Shown here one piece after another: positions 27,385 through 36,579 of a stretch of DNA of 64,000 nt (positions within the stretch are counted from its first letter, which is position 1; each line of letters starts with the position of its first letter). Source of the DNA: Lactobacillus xujianguonis (GTDB taxonomy: Bacteria > Bacillota > Bacilli > Lactobacillales > Lactobacillaceae); the NCBI RefSeq assembly GCF_004009905.1, contig NZ_ML136877.1, positions 3,793 through 67,792 of the forward strand, written 5' to 3'. The position numbers and the translations under genes were made by a program. The notes beneath the pieces were generated by a model. It worked only from the letters and a program-made list of their open reading frames with translations. It had not been told where the DNA came from and did no database searches.

Positions 27385-28125
27385 TTAATAATTTAAAAAT
27401 CTTTGCCACCAATGCTTTTTCTTTACTGGAACTTGCATATCTTCTAAGGTTCGATGAACATTGGCTGTGGCCCGTTTTTTAGCATTTTCCTTAGCCTTAG
27501 CAATAATTTGCTCATGCATTTCTGCTTGGGATTTTTCCTTATCAGCTTCAACTTCTGCCCGCTTTTGTGCCTTTTCCTCTTCTGGAGTTTTAATTTCTTC
27601 AGCACTTACAACTTCTGAAATATCAGGTAAAGTTGTTTGGGGTTGAGCTTTAGGCGCTGCAAGCTGCTTTTGTTCATCTAGTAAAGTTTGATTTTGCTTT
27701 TCAATTTTATTCAATTGTTGTTGCAAACTGCTAATTGCTTCATTTTGCGTGGCAATTGTATGTTGTAAAGCCGTTAATAATTTCACCATTTGCGCGGTGC
27801 TCATTATTTCCTTGGGCTCTTCTTGCGCTTTAGCCCGCTTTTTAGCAGTTTCTGCTTGATCAGTAACTTCATAAATTTGACGAGCAGCTTCTTGCAAAGT
27901 TAGGCCATTGTTTTTCGCTAACTTATGAAAGGCATCCAGATCGGCAATATCTTTTTGATGATACAAGCGCGCATTTTGCTTGGTGCGTTCAAAATATTGA
28001 TGATTGCCGGTAACCTTTTCCACAATTAAAGAATACTTTCTTAAAGTGGCAACACTAATGCCTAATTCTTTAGCAGCTGCCTTTGGTGTCTGAAGTTCCT
28101 CAAAATCATGCTTGTTACTTGTCAT
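27385..28125 (-). CDS. MerR-type HTH and coiled-coil protein, RacA-like
   Basis: 246 residues. Residues 10-80 form a MerR-like DNA-binding domain (KELGISVATLRKYS, then a wing). A linker, a coiled coil at about 115-160 (LQHTIATQNEAISSLQQQLN), a highly charged Glu/Lys/Ala helix and a short basic-aromatic tail KKKHWWQRFLNY follow. This order resembles RacA of Bacillus, which ties DNA to the cell pole. The tail could touch the membrane. It follows ddl by 22 bp and probably shares its message. Function is inferred from layout only. Confidence 0.7.
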   Translation of the reverse strand: MTSNKHDFEELQTPKAAAKELGISVATLRKYSLIVEKVTGNHQYFERTKQNARLYHQKDIADLDAFHKLAKNNGLTLQEAARQIYEVTDQAETAKKRAKAQEEPKEIMSTAQMVKLLTALQHTIATQNEAISSLQQQLNKIEKQNQTLLDEQKQLAAPKAQPQTTLPDISEVVSAEEIKTPEEEKAQKRAEVEADKEKSQAEMHEQIIAKAKENAKKRATANVHRTLEDMQVPVKKKHWWQRFLNY

Positions 28126-28147
28126 TCACTTACTCCAATCCACCGCA

Positions 28148-29230
28148 TTAATCATGCTTATGAAGCAAAGTCTTCTTGTGATCGAATCTTTCTTGTCCTA
28201 CTTCAATCAAACGCGTAATTAAGTCAGGATATGAAATGCCAGCTGCTTCAAAAAGCTTTGGATACATACTGATGTTAGTGAAGCCTGGCAAAGCGTTAAC
28301 TTCAGTTAGAACTACTTCACCACTAGGAGTGAGCATGGAGTCAACCCGAGCCATTCCTGAACATTCAGTAGCTTGGTAAACTTTCAAAGCATTAGTACGA
28401 ACTTTTTCGACGATTCGATCTGGTAAATCAGCTGGAATTTGTAGCTTAGAAGTTGAATTATCATCATACTTGTTTTCGTATGAATACCAAGAACCAGCAG
28501 CATTAGTAATTTGACCAACGCCAGAAACAAGTGGCTTGTCGTTACCTAAAACGGCAGTTTCAACTTCGGTACCAGGTACTGTTTCTTCAACTAAGACCTT
28601 ATCATCATACTTAAAGGCTTCATCAAGGGCCTTTTGGTATTCTGCGGCATTAGTAACATGGCTAACCCCGACAGAAGAACCTTGGTTAGAAGGCTTAACG
28701 AACATGTCCTTGCCTAATTTTTCAGCAACCTTGTCGTAATTTAATTTGTCATTGTTCTTATCTTCGTATTCAAAGCGTTTAACCGCAATCCAGTCAGCAA
28801 CTGGAACGCCAACTCTTTGCGCTAAAATCTTGGTGAATTCCTTATCCATTGTCACTGCAGCAGCTAAGATATCATCACCAACAAAAGGCTTATCTAAGAT
28901 CTTGAACAAACCTTGCAAACCACCATCTTCACCTAAATTACCGTGAACGATTGGGAAGAAAATATCAATTTCTGGCAAATTAGCAAGTTCAATCAAGTTA
29001 GACAAGTTCTTAACCTTATGTGGATTCTTTACTTGATAAGAATGATCCTTTAAAACTTTGAAGGATTCTTCTTCATCGGCAAAGTAGCCATCATTGGTAA
29101 TCCAAATTGGATGCACATCAAACTTGTCTTTATCAATTGCCTTATAAATATTACTACCTGATACAATTGAAACTTCGTATTCGGATGAATTACCTCCGAA
29201 AATCAAACCTACTTGTGTTTTCTTAGTCAT
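28148..29230 (-). CDS. ddl: D-alanine--D-alanine ligase
   Basis: ATP-grasp enzyme that makes the D-Ala-D-Ala end of the peptidoglycan stem, in the cytoplasm. 360 residues show GGNSSEYEVSIVSG near the start, VHGNLGEDGGLQGLF, FVKPSNQGSSVGVSHV and the Mg-binding LTEVNALPGFT near residue 310. A Phe in the active-site region (KPFVGDDILA) would mark a D-lactate-type, vancomycin-resistant ligase, whereas Tyr marks D-Ala; here the segment reads KPFVGD, so the depsipeptide D-Ala-D-Lac product typical of many lactobacilli is possible. The wall pair asnB/D-Asp ligase is 16 kb away. Confidence 0.93.
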   Translation of the reverse strand: MTKKTQVGLIFGGNSSEYEVSIVSGSNIYKAIDKDKFDVHPIWITNDGYFADEEESFKVLKDHSYQVKNPHKVKNLSNLIELANLPEIDIFFPIVHGNLGEDGGLQGLFKILDKPFVGDDILAAAVTMDKEFTKILAQRVGVPVADWIAVKRFEYEDKNNDKLNYDKVAEKLGKDMFVKPSNQGSSVGVSHVTNAAEYQKALDEAFKYDDKVLVEETVPGTEVETAVLGNDKPLVSGVGQITNAAGSWYSYENKYDDNSTSKLQIPADLPDRIVEKVRTNALKVYQATECSGMARVDSMLTPSGEVVLTEVNALPGFTNISMYPKLFEAAGISYPDLITRLIEVGQERFDHKKTLLHKHD

Positions 29231-29379
29231 TGTCTTTTTTACCTCTTAATAATTGTTACCATCTCTTAATTATACGCAATAATACTGGGAAAAACGAAGA
29301 TTTACCAAACATTTTTCAATAAAGCCTTTTCAACTTGCGTTATAATAACTTTAATAAGACAAAAGAAGGAAGTGACAGT

Positions 29380-30606
29380 ATGTTTCTGCGCCGACTTTCA
29401 ATCATGCTGGTCGCCGAACTATCGCTTGCGGCTCCCTTTAGCTTAATTAATCAAAACGCCAAAGCTGCAACATTTTCACCAGGAGAAGTTTCGCAAGTTC
29501 ATCATTTTCAAAAAGAATATGCTAGCTTAAGTAAAAAAAGATACAATATCAATAATCTTTATGATGAGGCGCCTCACCTTTCAGCACCCTTTAAGGCTGG
29601 AAAATTGAAGAAGAATTACATCTCCAGTCAATTAGCTTATATTAATTATTACCGTAGCTTGTTTGGATTGCCGGCAGTCACTGCCAATGCGACTACTAAC
29701 ACAACTGCCCAAAAAACGGCAGCCGTGATGGCAGCGATAAATGCTAATCCTTTTATTAATCAACATGGCTTGCCTTCAGAAACTAAGCCAAATTACATTA
29801 ACCATTCACTTTGGAAATTAGCCCAGGATACTTCTGAAACTTCTAACTTGAACTTTAATGTTAATGATCAAACAGCTGGCGACGTTATTACTGATTTGTT
29901 AACTGACCATTATAATTTAACCGGTTCAGATACAGGTCACAGGGCTTGGCTTTTATCTACACGGCTTACCACTACTGGAATTGGCGCTGCTTATGGTAGT
30001 AACGGTTACCGTTATTCTGTGCAAAAAGTTTTAAATGTTGATGACTTGTTTAAACCAGCAAGTAAAGCTGCTGTGGTTTACCCAAGTAATGGTGTTTTCC
30101 CAGTTGAATTAGCCAAAGGTAAAAAAGTTGCTTGGTCAATTTATCTATCTAATCGCGCTTTTACCAAAAAGCCCAAGATTACGATTACTGACAAAGACAC
30201 CAAGATTACCCATACTGCCACTAATATTAAAAACTACAGTAACAATGGCTATGGAAATTTCAAAACTGTAATTACCTATTCACCTGGTAAAACTAAAATT
30301 ATTGCCGGTCACGAATATGTAGTTAAAGTTAATAAATTATACAAATATTCCTTTAAATTATTTAAACAGACAACCAACCTGCGTCAAGCTAGTCAGCATT
30401 TAACTAGCAAAGCTAAAACCTACCAAAATGCTTTGGCGCAAAAAAATACGACGACTAAATCGCCGTTTCTAATCCAAAATGCAAAATTGTGGGCCACCCG
30501 AGATTTGAAGAGTAAACTTTCACAACCGTTTAATTATTTTGATTCTTTAAAAAAGGGCCAATGGGACCACAATTTTTTTATTCGTAATTTACTAAAAATT
30601 AAGTAA
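29380..30606 (+). CDS. Secreted CAP/SCP-domain protein
   Basis: 408 residues with a signal peptide (FLRRLSIML, then cleavage near NAKAA, about residue 30). A CAP domain of about 100-230 residues follows (YINYYRSLFGLP, GLPSETKPN, TGHRAWLLSTRL, YSVQKVLNVDDL). The remaining C-terminal part is basic and low in known motifs and may bind wall polymers. There is no LPxTG. CAP proteins of lactobacilli are cell-surface proteins of unknown action. The open frame extends 15 codons upstream, but AAGGAAG precedes ATG 29380, where the signal peptide begins. Confidence 0.85.
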   Translation: MFLRRLSIMLVAELSLAAPFSLINQNAKAATFSPGEVSQVHHFQKEYASLSKKRYNINNLYDEAPHLSAPFKAGKLKKNYISSQLAYINYYRSLFGLPAVTANATTNTTAQKTAAVMAAINANPFINQHGLPSETKPNYINHSLWKLAQDTSETSNLNFNVNDQTAGDVITDLLTDHYNLTGSDTGHRAWLLSTRLTTTGIGAAYGSNGYRYSVQKVLNVDDLFKPASKAAVVYPSNGVFPVELAKGKKVAWSIYLSNRAFTKKPKITITDKDTKITHTATNIKNYSNNGYGNFKTVITYSPGKTKIIAGHEYVVKVNKLYKYSFKLFKQTTNLRQASQHLTSKAKTYQNALAQKNTTTKSPFLIQNAKLWATRDLKSKLSQPFNYFDSLKKGQWDHNFFIRNLLKIK

Positions 30607-30640
30607 AAAAGTGAGTGGGAAAATTTCCAGCCACTCTTTG
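30606..30640 (+). terminator. Terminator of the CAP-protein gene
   Basis: GAGTGG pairs with CCACTC, with further pairing inside (GGAAA with TTTCC), followed by TTT. It is directly joined to repeat copy 3. Confidence 0.65.
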
Positions 30641-30642
30641 CA

Positions 30643-30775
30643 TTCTCCATTCCAGAATTATCGTGTTCAGAAACAAAAATAGCCGACTATAGCTAGAACA
30701 TGACTTGAATACTTCGTATTCTAAGTCAGTTCTACGCTATCTCGGCTATTTGTCGAGGAGTTTCTTCACACTCAC
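30643..30775 (-). repeat. Dispersed structured repeat, copy 3
   Basis: Same layout as copies 1 and 2. The central stem reads TGACTT/AAGTCA, again fully paired and different from both other copies. The inner arm pair is AAAATAGCCGA/TCGGCTATTT. The right end supplies the TGA stop of the minus-strand ABC ATPase gene. Confidence 0.9.
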
Positions 30776-31512
30776 AAAACTTTCGCTAAAAAGTCCTGTG
30801 CCCGCTTGCTAGTCGGATGAGCAAAGAATTCTTCTGGCTTGTTCTTTTCTTGCAGATAACCATCTGCCATAAACCAGATTTCATCGGCAACTTCACGAGC
30901 AAAGCCCATTTCATGCGTTACCACAACCATTGTCATCCCTGAATTAGCCAAATCTTTCATGGTCGTTAATACTTCACCAACCATTTCCGGATCAAGCGCA
31001 CTAGTTGGTTCATCAAAGAGCATCACTTCGGGATGCATTGCCAAAGCTCTAGCAATCGCTACTCTTTGTTGTTGTCCACCAGAAAGACTAGTTGGATATT
31101 GTTGTGCGCGATCTTTTAAACCAACTTTAGCTAACAAGGACAAGGCTTCTTTTTCAGCTTCAGCCTCACTTTCACCTTTAACTTTCATTGGCGCCAATTT
31201 AATATTTTCAATGACGTTCATATTCGGGAACAAATTAAAGTTCTGGAAAACCATTCCCATCTTTTCCCGTAATTCATCTAACTCTTGACCGTCTTTTAAA
31301 CTAGCCAAATCAGTTCCGTCAAAGATAATCTTGCCGGACATTGGCCGTTCCAAGACGTTTAAGCAGCGCAAAAAAGTACTTTTACCTGAGCCTGAAGGGC
31401 CAATAATACAAATCACTTGGCCTTGATCAACTTCAGCGGAAATGTCCTTTAAGACTTCATTTTTGCCAAAATTCTTTTTTAAATGGTCAACTTTAATAAT
31501 TGCATTAGTCAT
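30772..31512 (-). CDS. Amino-acid ABC transporter ATP-binding protein (GlnQ type)
   Basis: 246 residues with Walker [11 protein letters not shown]-loop MVFQNFNLF, signature LSGGQQQR, Walker [13 protein letters not shown] and the H-loop VTHEMGF. It powers polar amino-acid uptake with the fused substrate-binding/permease protein upstream, whose end it overlaps by 8 bp. Its stop codon lies in repeat copy 3. A close paralogue is at 48.2 kb. Confidence 0.93.
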   Translation of the reverse strand: MTNAIIKVDHLKKNFGKNEVLKDISAEVDQGQVICIIGPSGSGKSTFLRCLNVLERPMSGKIIFDGTDLASLKDGQELDELREKMGMVFQNFNLFPNMNVIENIKLAPMKVKGESEAEAEKEALSLLAKVGLKDRAQQYPTSLSGGQQQRVAIARALAMHPEVMLFDEPTSALDPEMVGEVLTTMKDLANSGMTMVVVTHEMGFAREVADEIWFMADGYLQEKNKPEEFFAHPTSKRAQDFLAKVL

Positions 31513-32995
31513 TGTGTTTCATCCGTTTCTCAAAATGATTCAAAATTCTTGATAAAGTGAAAGTCATGATGAAGTAAATAATCATCGCAATAAACAACGG
31601 TAGTACTCCGCGGTAGGTGGACGTCTGAATTAATTGCGTTTGGTACATCAATTCAGAAACCCCGATGACAGAAACCAATGAACTATCCTTTAACAAAGTA
31701 ATGAATTCATTACCCAGTGCTGGCCAAATATTCTTCAACGCTTGAGGAATAACAACATAACGGTAAGTCTTAGCCTGACTTAAACCGAGTGAGCGGGCTG
31801 CTTCAGTTTGACCCTTAGCAATCGAATTAATTCCTGACCGAATATCTTCAGCGACATATGCCCCAGAATTGAGCCCAATGGCAATGATTCCGGCCATTAC
31901 CGCTGATAAGTTAGAAATCAAATAACCAACCCCAAAGTAAATGAACAGAATCTGTACCATTTGTGGTGTACCCCGGACAAATTCGATATAACAAACGGCA
32001 AGCCAGTGTACTAACTTAATCTTGGAAAGTCGCATTAAAGCTAAGATCGTTCCTAAAATTACCCCAATCAAAACAGAGAAAATCGTAATGACGATGGTAT
32101 ACCAAACACCCTTTACAAAGTAAGGAGCGTATTTCATCATGGTATTGTTTTTATTGGCGGTCTTCATATACTTAGCAGCTTCAGGAAGATATTTCTTATC
32201 AATCAAGTGCTGCTTTTTCACCTGGTTAATCGTCTTATTAACTTGCGCTACTAAGTCATTTTGCCCTTTAGCAATCGCAATGGCATTACCTGCTTGATCT
32301 TCTTTTAAGTCAGATCTAACAGCTAGTAAACTCGGATTATTTTGGGCATAAGCCTTCGCAATTAATTCTTCCACAACTACCCCGGCAACTTTACCAGATT
32401 GCAAAGCCAAAACCAGGTTATTAATCTTACCTAAGCCCTTAACTTTACTACCCTTCATCTGCTTTTGGATTAAATTGTATTGAATACTACCTGTTTGGGC
32501 ACCTAAAGTTTGGCCTTTAAAGTTCTTAATATTCTTATATTTATTCCGATCACGTTTATTAATTAGGAAATATTCACCACTTGGCCGATAATAAATCTTA
32601 GAAAAAGCCACACTCTTTTTCCGTTCAGGAGTTGGGGTCATCGCAGAAATAACCATGTCAACTTTACCTGTCTCAAGAGCTACCAATAACGAGTCAAAGC
32701 TCATATTTTTGATCACTAACTTGGCATGTAAATCTTTAGCAATATCCTTAGCTAATTCAATATCTACCCCAACATACTTGGTTTTGCCATTTTCACTAGC
32801 TGTAAATTCAAGCGGTGGATAGTCAGCAGAGGTACCAACTACTAATTCTTTACTAGTTTTGATCTTTTTTAAAACTGTGCCTTCCGCAACCTTTTTTTCA
32901 GTATTAGCGGCATAAGTTACCGAATTATACGAAAAAAGGGTGGAAAACATTATTACTAGCGCCATCACAATTGCGCCGATCTTACTCTTTTTCAT
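31505..32995 (-). CDS. Amino-acid ABC transporter, substrate-binding domain fused to permease
   Basis: 497 residues. A signal peptide or anchor comes first (to about residue 33), then a solute-binding domain of the polar amino-acid family ([29 protein letters not shown]) to about 275. The permease domain carries the EAA-like loop ([28 protein letters not shown]) at about 400-430. The fusion means binding protein and channel are one chain. The amino acid is not certain; no riboswitch is seen here. ATG 32995 follows GGTGA; an upstream TTG at 33007 is less likely. Confidence 0.9.
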   Translation of the reverse strand: MKKSKIGAIVMALVIMFSTLFSYNSVTYAANTEKKVAEGTVLKKIKTSKELVVGTSADYPPLEFTASENGKTKYVGVDIELAKDIAKDLHAKLVIKNMSFDSLLVALETGKVDMVISAMTPTPERKKSVAFSKIYYRPSGEYFLINKRDRNKYKNIKNFKGQTLGAQTGSIQYNLIQKQMKGSKVKGLGKINNLVLALQSGKVAGVVVEELIAKAYAQNNPSLLAVRSDLKEDQAGNAIAIAKGQNDLVAQVNKTINQVKKQHLIDKKYLPEAAKYMKTANKNNTMMKYAPYFVKGVWYTIVITIFSVLIGVILGTILALMRLSKIKLVHWLAVCYIEFVRGTPQMVQILFIYFGVGYLISNLSAVMAGIIAIGLNSGAYVAEDIRSGINSIAKGQTEAARSLGLSQAKTYRYVVIPQALKNIWPALGNEFITLLKDSSLVSVIGVSELMYQTQLIQTSTYRGVLPLFIAMIIYFIMTFTLSRILNHFEKRMKHND

Positions 32996-33065
32996 CGTTT
33001 CACCCAATCATTAACATTAAAAAATAATTAAACTGATTAACTAAGTATAGCACTTAAACAAAAAA

Positions 33066-33103
33066 AGAGTCCAGCAATTTTTTCAAAATTGAACTAGACT
33101 CAT
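33066..33103 (-). terminator. Terminator of the TetR/membrane-protein operon
   Basis: GAGTC/GACTC arms with inner pairing of AATTTT with AAAATT. The minus strand ends in TTTTTTTG. Confidence 0.75.
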
Positions 33104-33114
33104 TTATTATTTTT

Positions 33115-33948
33115 TTAATTTGCAGTTGTAATTTGCCATGGAATTGCGCAAATTATATAAAGCACTACGCCAACAATGACAAATTCTAAGAAGACCCCAC
33201 TTGCAATCTCCATCAAAAAGCCTAAATCGGCTAATTGCAAAGTCTCAACATTAAAGACAACTGGAATTAAAGCTAGCAGACCATTAATCAGAATTAGCCA
33301 AAAGCCGGCCCACATTCCAGCTGCAGTCACATCGTGCACCAAGGCCTTCGTACTACTGCGTGAACGCATATCACTAATCAGTGAGAGCAAAGTAATAATC
33401 GTGATCACCACAATAATCACATTGACGATTAACAACAAAGTGGCAATATTGGCACCTAAAGCAACTACTTGCAGATTAAAGGCCTGAGCTACTAAATAAG
33501 CGGCATTACTGCCTTCTTTTTTCAATCGTTTACGTACTGCTTGCGCACCACTTGAAGCACCTTGATCAACGCTTTTATCAATTGTCGTTAAGATTTGTTC
33601 TGCTAGTGGCAAACTATTCATCTTAAACCAGTGTAAACCTAAGGAATAATCAATTACTTGATCAGCAATTGGTTCACTTTCTTGAACAGTTAGTAAGTTG
33701 GAATCATCTTCCTGCTTGGCACCAATTAATTCAGCCAAAGTATTAAAATGACTGTTTACCTGCCGCACAATTACAGCTCGATTATTACTAGTGCGAATCT
33801 GCCCTTTCATAAAAAGCGGATTTAAAAAAGTTGCCGTAATCATCACAAGCGCTAAAATAATAAAAATTACAAAAGCCAGCGTTCGTTTATACTGGCTAGT
33901 CTGCTCGTGATCCATCCGGCGTAACTCACCGCGTGAGTTATCTACCAT
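33115..33948 (-). CDS. Hypothetical membrane protein, regulated with TetR
   Basis: 277 residues. One helix lies near the N-terminus (about 25-50). An outer region of about 110 residues follows (HFNTLAELIGAKQEDDSNLL). Three or so helices are in the second half (about 160-275). I do not recognise the family. It lies 12 bp behind a TetR-type gene and shares its terminator, so the regulator probably controls it. It may be a membrane stress or envelope protein. Confidence 0.8.
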   Translation of the reverse strand: MVDNSRGELRRMDHEQTSQYKRTLAFVIFIILALVMITATFLNPLFMKGQIRTSNNRAVIVRQVNSHFNTLAELIGAKQEDDSNLLTVQESEPIADQVIDYSLGLHWFKMNSLPLAEQILTTIDKSVDQGASSGAQAVRKRLKKEGSNAAYLVAQAFNLQVVALGANIATLLLIVNVIIVVITIITLLSLISDMRSRSSTKALVHDVTAAGMWAGFWLILINGLLALIPVVFNVETLQLADLGFLMEIASGVFLEFVIVGVVLYIICAIPWQITTAN

Positions 33949-33960
33949 GTTTTTCCCCTT

Positions 33961-34644
33961 TTAGCTGATAATTTCTTTATCCTCATCAAACATCGTATCG
34001 ATGGCAGTGTGAACACTTTCCATATCAGCTGATTCAATAATATCGTGGCCATCTTTTAATGCTTGGTCAATTTCAGCTGGCTTGCAGTGACAAAAGCTAA
34101 ACATCAAAGAACTAGTCGTATAATCTGCTAGTTGCTCTGCTGTTAAGCGGTGCTTCTTACGGTCATGATAAAGGCGACCTGCACCAATCGTCACAAAAGA
34201 AATCCCACTTTCAAGCTCATTTTGACTAGTACCAACATCATCAAATAAGTGCGTATCGCGCACCCATTTAATAAGCATGACACCCCAATTATCCAAAGTT
34301 TCATTATTAGTAAAAGCTTGTGAAATAATTCGGTCTAGCCCAGCATCATGCATCCCTAGCACTCCGATCGTATAAACAAAAGCTTTCATATGAGCATATG
34401 GCGAGAAATGCTTGATGTTATCATAACTATCGACTTGTTCACCTAAAGTATTAAACAAGTTACGGACAATATCACTAATTAATTTAGCTTTATGTGGATA
34501 ATAAGATTGTAAAAGAGACTTAGAAATGCCTGACTTTTCCGCAATCATTTGCAAAGAGACATTTTCCATCCCGTTTTCTCTAATTAATCGAAAAGTATTC
34601 CCAAGAATAACTCTTCTTCTCTTCATGTTTTTTCGTCTTGCCAT
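33961..34644 (-). CDS. TetR/AcrR family transcriptional regulator
   Basis: 227 residues. The N-terminal helix-turn-helix (NVSLQMIAEKSGISKSLLQSYYPHKAKLI) is of the TetR type and the all-helical C-terminal part would bind a ligand. The start ATG follows TAGGAG. It is first in a two-gene unit with the membrane protein. The ligand is unknown. Confidence 0.9.
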   Translation of the reverse strand: MARRKNMKRRRVILGNTFRLIRENGMENVSLQMIAEKSGISKSLLQSYYPHKAKLISDIVRNLFNTLGEQVDSYDNIKHFSPYAHMKAFVYTIGVLGMHDAGLDRIISQAFTNNETLDNWGVMLIKWVRDTHLFDDVGTSQNELESGISFVTIGAGRLYHDRKKHRLTAEQLADYTTSSLMFSFCHCKPAEIDQALKDGHDIIESADMESVHTAIDTMFDEDKEIIS

Positions 34645-34729
34645 AATTATTCTCCTATACGATTAATTTTCATTATACCAATGATGGGATATATATGACC
34701 AGAAAAAAGATATCTTTTCTAAAAAAATA

Positions 34730-34748
34730 ATCCTCACCTAATGAGGAT
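34730..34748 (-). terminator. Terminator of prs
   Basis: ATCCTCA and TGAGGAT arms enclose 5 nt. The minus strand runs into ATTTTTTT. Confidence 0.8.
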
Positions 34749-34776
34749 CATTTTTATGCTATTTGTTCATTATTAA

Positions 34777-35763
34777 CTACTTCAAGCGATTTTGTTCATC
34801 AAAAATTTGGTGAATTGAACGATCGTTGTAAACATAGCCAATCCCGCGTGCCAACAATTGGTCAACAGAAATTCTAACCATGCGGTCTGGGTAATGCTTG
34901 TGCTTAATAGTATCAGTTACCACAATTTGTTCAACTGGTAATTCATTAAGGACATCAGTTGCATCTTTAGAAAGAAGAGCGTGCGTAGCAGCAACATAAA
35001 CCTTAGTTGCGCCAGCTGCTAAGACTGACTTAGTTGAAGAAGCAATCCGTGAACCAGTGTCGATTAAGTCATCAACAATGATACATTTCTTGCCCTTAAC
35101 ATCCCCGATCATATCGTGAACTTCAGTATCATAACGCGCACCACGTTGGTCAACAATGGCAATTGGAGCATCGAAGTATTGACCAAAGTTACGAGCAAGC
35201 TTAGCACCTGAGTGATCTGGTGAAACAACAACTACGTCATCGTCACCCTTGTTAGCAATCCCGTTATCTAAGAAATATTGAGCTAGAAGTGGCATTGCAT
35301 GTAAGTGATCAACTGGTACATTGTAGAAACCTTGAATTTGAGATGCGTGCAAATCAACCGCAATTAACCGATCCATCCCTGTTAATTGAAGTAAGTTTGC
35401 AATTAACTTAGCAGTAATTGGTTCACGTGAACGAGTCTTAGTATCTGAACGTGAATATGCCAAGTATGGAACTACAACGTTAATCGTATGTGCTGATGCA
35501 CGGTGAAGTGCGTCAAGAATAATTTCAAGTTCCATGAAGTTTTCGTTAACAGGATCTTGAATTGATTGAATAACGAAAACATCGCAACCTCTGACAGATT
35601 CACCAATATTAACTTGGATTTCACCATCACTAAAGTGGTGAACCGCAGTTTCAATTAATGGCCGATTCAAAATAGCGGCAATTTTTTCGTTCAATGCTGG
35701 ATTACCACCCAAGCCAATAACTTTCATTGGGTGTAACAATTCGTGAAGTTCTTCCTTGTTCAT
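34777..35763 (-). CDS. prs: Ribose-phosphate pyrophosphokinase
   Basis: Makes PRPP from ribose-5-phosphate and ATP for nucleotide, NAD, His and Trp synthesis. 328 residues with the family pattern: GGNPALNEKIA, FSDGEIQVNIGESVRG, DLHASQIQGFY, VVSPDHSG and the PRPP loop IVDDLIDTGSRI at about 225. The open frame extends 19 codons upstream, but AGAGGT stands properly before ATG 35763. A TATAAT box is at 35801-35806. As purine salvage (ntd) is also present in the window, this fits nucleotide supply. Confidence 0.95.
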   Translation of the reverse strand: MNKEELHELLHPMKVIGLGGNPALNEKIAAILNRPLIETAVHHFSDGEIQVNIGESVRGCDVFVIQSIQDPVNENFMELEIILDALHRASAHTINVVVPYLAYSRSDTKTRSREPITAKLIANLLQLTGMDRLIAVDLHASQIQGFYNVPVDHLHAMPLLAQYFLDNGIANKGDDDVVVVSPDHSGAKLARNFGQYFDAPIAIVDQRGARYDTEVHDMIGDVKGKKCIIVDDLIDTGSRIASSTKSVLAAGATKVYVAATHALLSKDATDVLNELPVEQIVVTDTIKHKHYPDRMVRISVDQLLARGIGYVYNDRSIHQIFDEQNRLK

Positions 35764-35813
35764 AGCTACCTCTTCTGAATTTAAAATCATATACAGATCT
35801 ATTATATACAAAA

Positions 35814-35843
35814 AAGCCACACTTAGAAATAAAAGCGTGGCTT
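35814..35843 (-). terminator. Bidirectional hairpin between the NAD(P)-binding protein gene and prs
   Basis: AAGCCAC and GTGGCTT arms. The minus strand continues with TTTTTTG and then, within a few bases, the TATAAT of the prs promoter. Confidence 0.8.
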
Positions 35844-35864
35844 CTTTAGTTAAGAAATTTTAAA

Positions 35865-36503
35865 TTAATACCAGCTTGGCTTATCTCCTGCAGTGCCAGG
35901 TTTGCCTAAGCCAATAGATTGCTTAACATCTTCCTTAGGATTCTTAATTAAATGGTAAACATAAGCGGCAACGGATTTTCTTGAAACTTCCGTATCAGTA
36001 ATTGCTTCACCCTTCTTGGACTTTTCGTAATCAACTTCATTTTTGTCATCCATCCAAGTTGGACGAATAATAGTGTAATCAAGATCAGAATCTTCAATCC
36101 GCTTAGCAGCCTTGGCGTATTCAGTAATATAATCACCTAAAGTTGCTTTATTCCATTCGCCGAACTTACCAGGTACTTCATCATAAATACCTAAAGTAGA
36201 AATCCAGATTAATCGCTTCACATTAGCGTTATGCATGGCCTCAATGACAGCTTCAGCTTCCAAGTCAATTTCGTCTTTGCCACCTAAATTAGCATAAACA
36301 ATATCTTGACCCTTCATTGCTTTTTCTAGTTGAGCAGCATCAGTTGCACTACCTTCGATAATACGCGCTTGCCCCTTTTTATCAGACATGCGTTCAGCGT
36401 TACGTAAGAATAAAGTTGTTTCGACATCTTGATCTGCCAGCATAAATCTTTCAGCGATTTGCGCCACTTGTCCATGTGCACCTAGAACAACAACTTTTAC
36501 CAT
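35865..36503 (-). CDS. NAD(P)-binding SDR/NmrA-like protein
   Basis: 212 residues of an atypical short-chain dehydrogenase fold. The nucleotide loop is VLGAHGQVAQ, and KRLIWISTLGIY then PTWMDDKNEVDY follow. No clear YxxxK catalytic pair is seen, so it may be a redox sensor or an NAD(P)H-dependent reductase. Such proteins are common in lactobacilli, often with no known substrate. A hairpin terminates it before prs. Confidence 0.85.
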   Translation of the reverse strand: MVKVVVLGAHGQVAQIAERFMLADQDVETTLFLRNAERMSDKKGQARIIEGSATDAAQLEKAMKGQDIVYANLGGKDEIDLEAEAVIEAMHNANVKRLIWISTLGIYDEVPGKFGEWNKATLGDYITEYAKAAKRIEDSDLDYTIIRPTWMDDKNEVDYEKSKKGEAITDTEVSRKSVAAYVYHLIKNPKEDVKQSIGLGKPGTAGDKPSWY

Positions 36504-36579
36504 TTCTATGACCTCTTTTGCTTAATCTACTGTTTACTCGTATTTTAACGCAAGCAGTAAGAAAAACATACCAATTATC

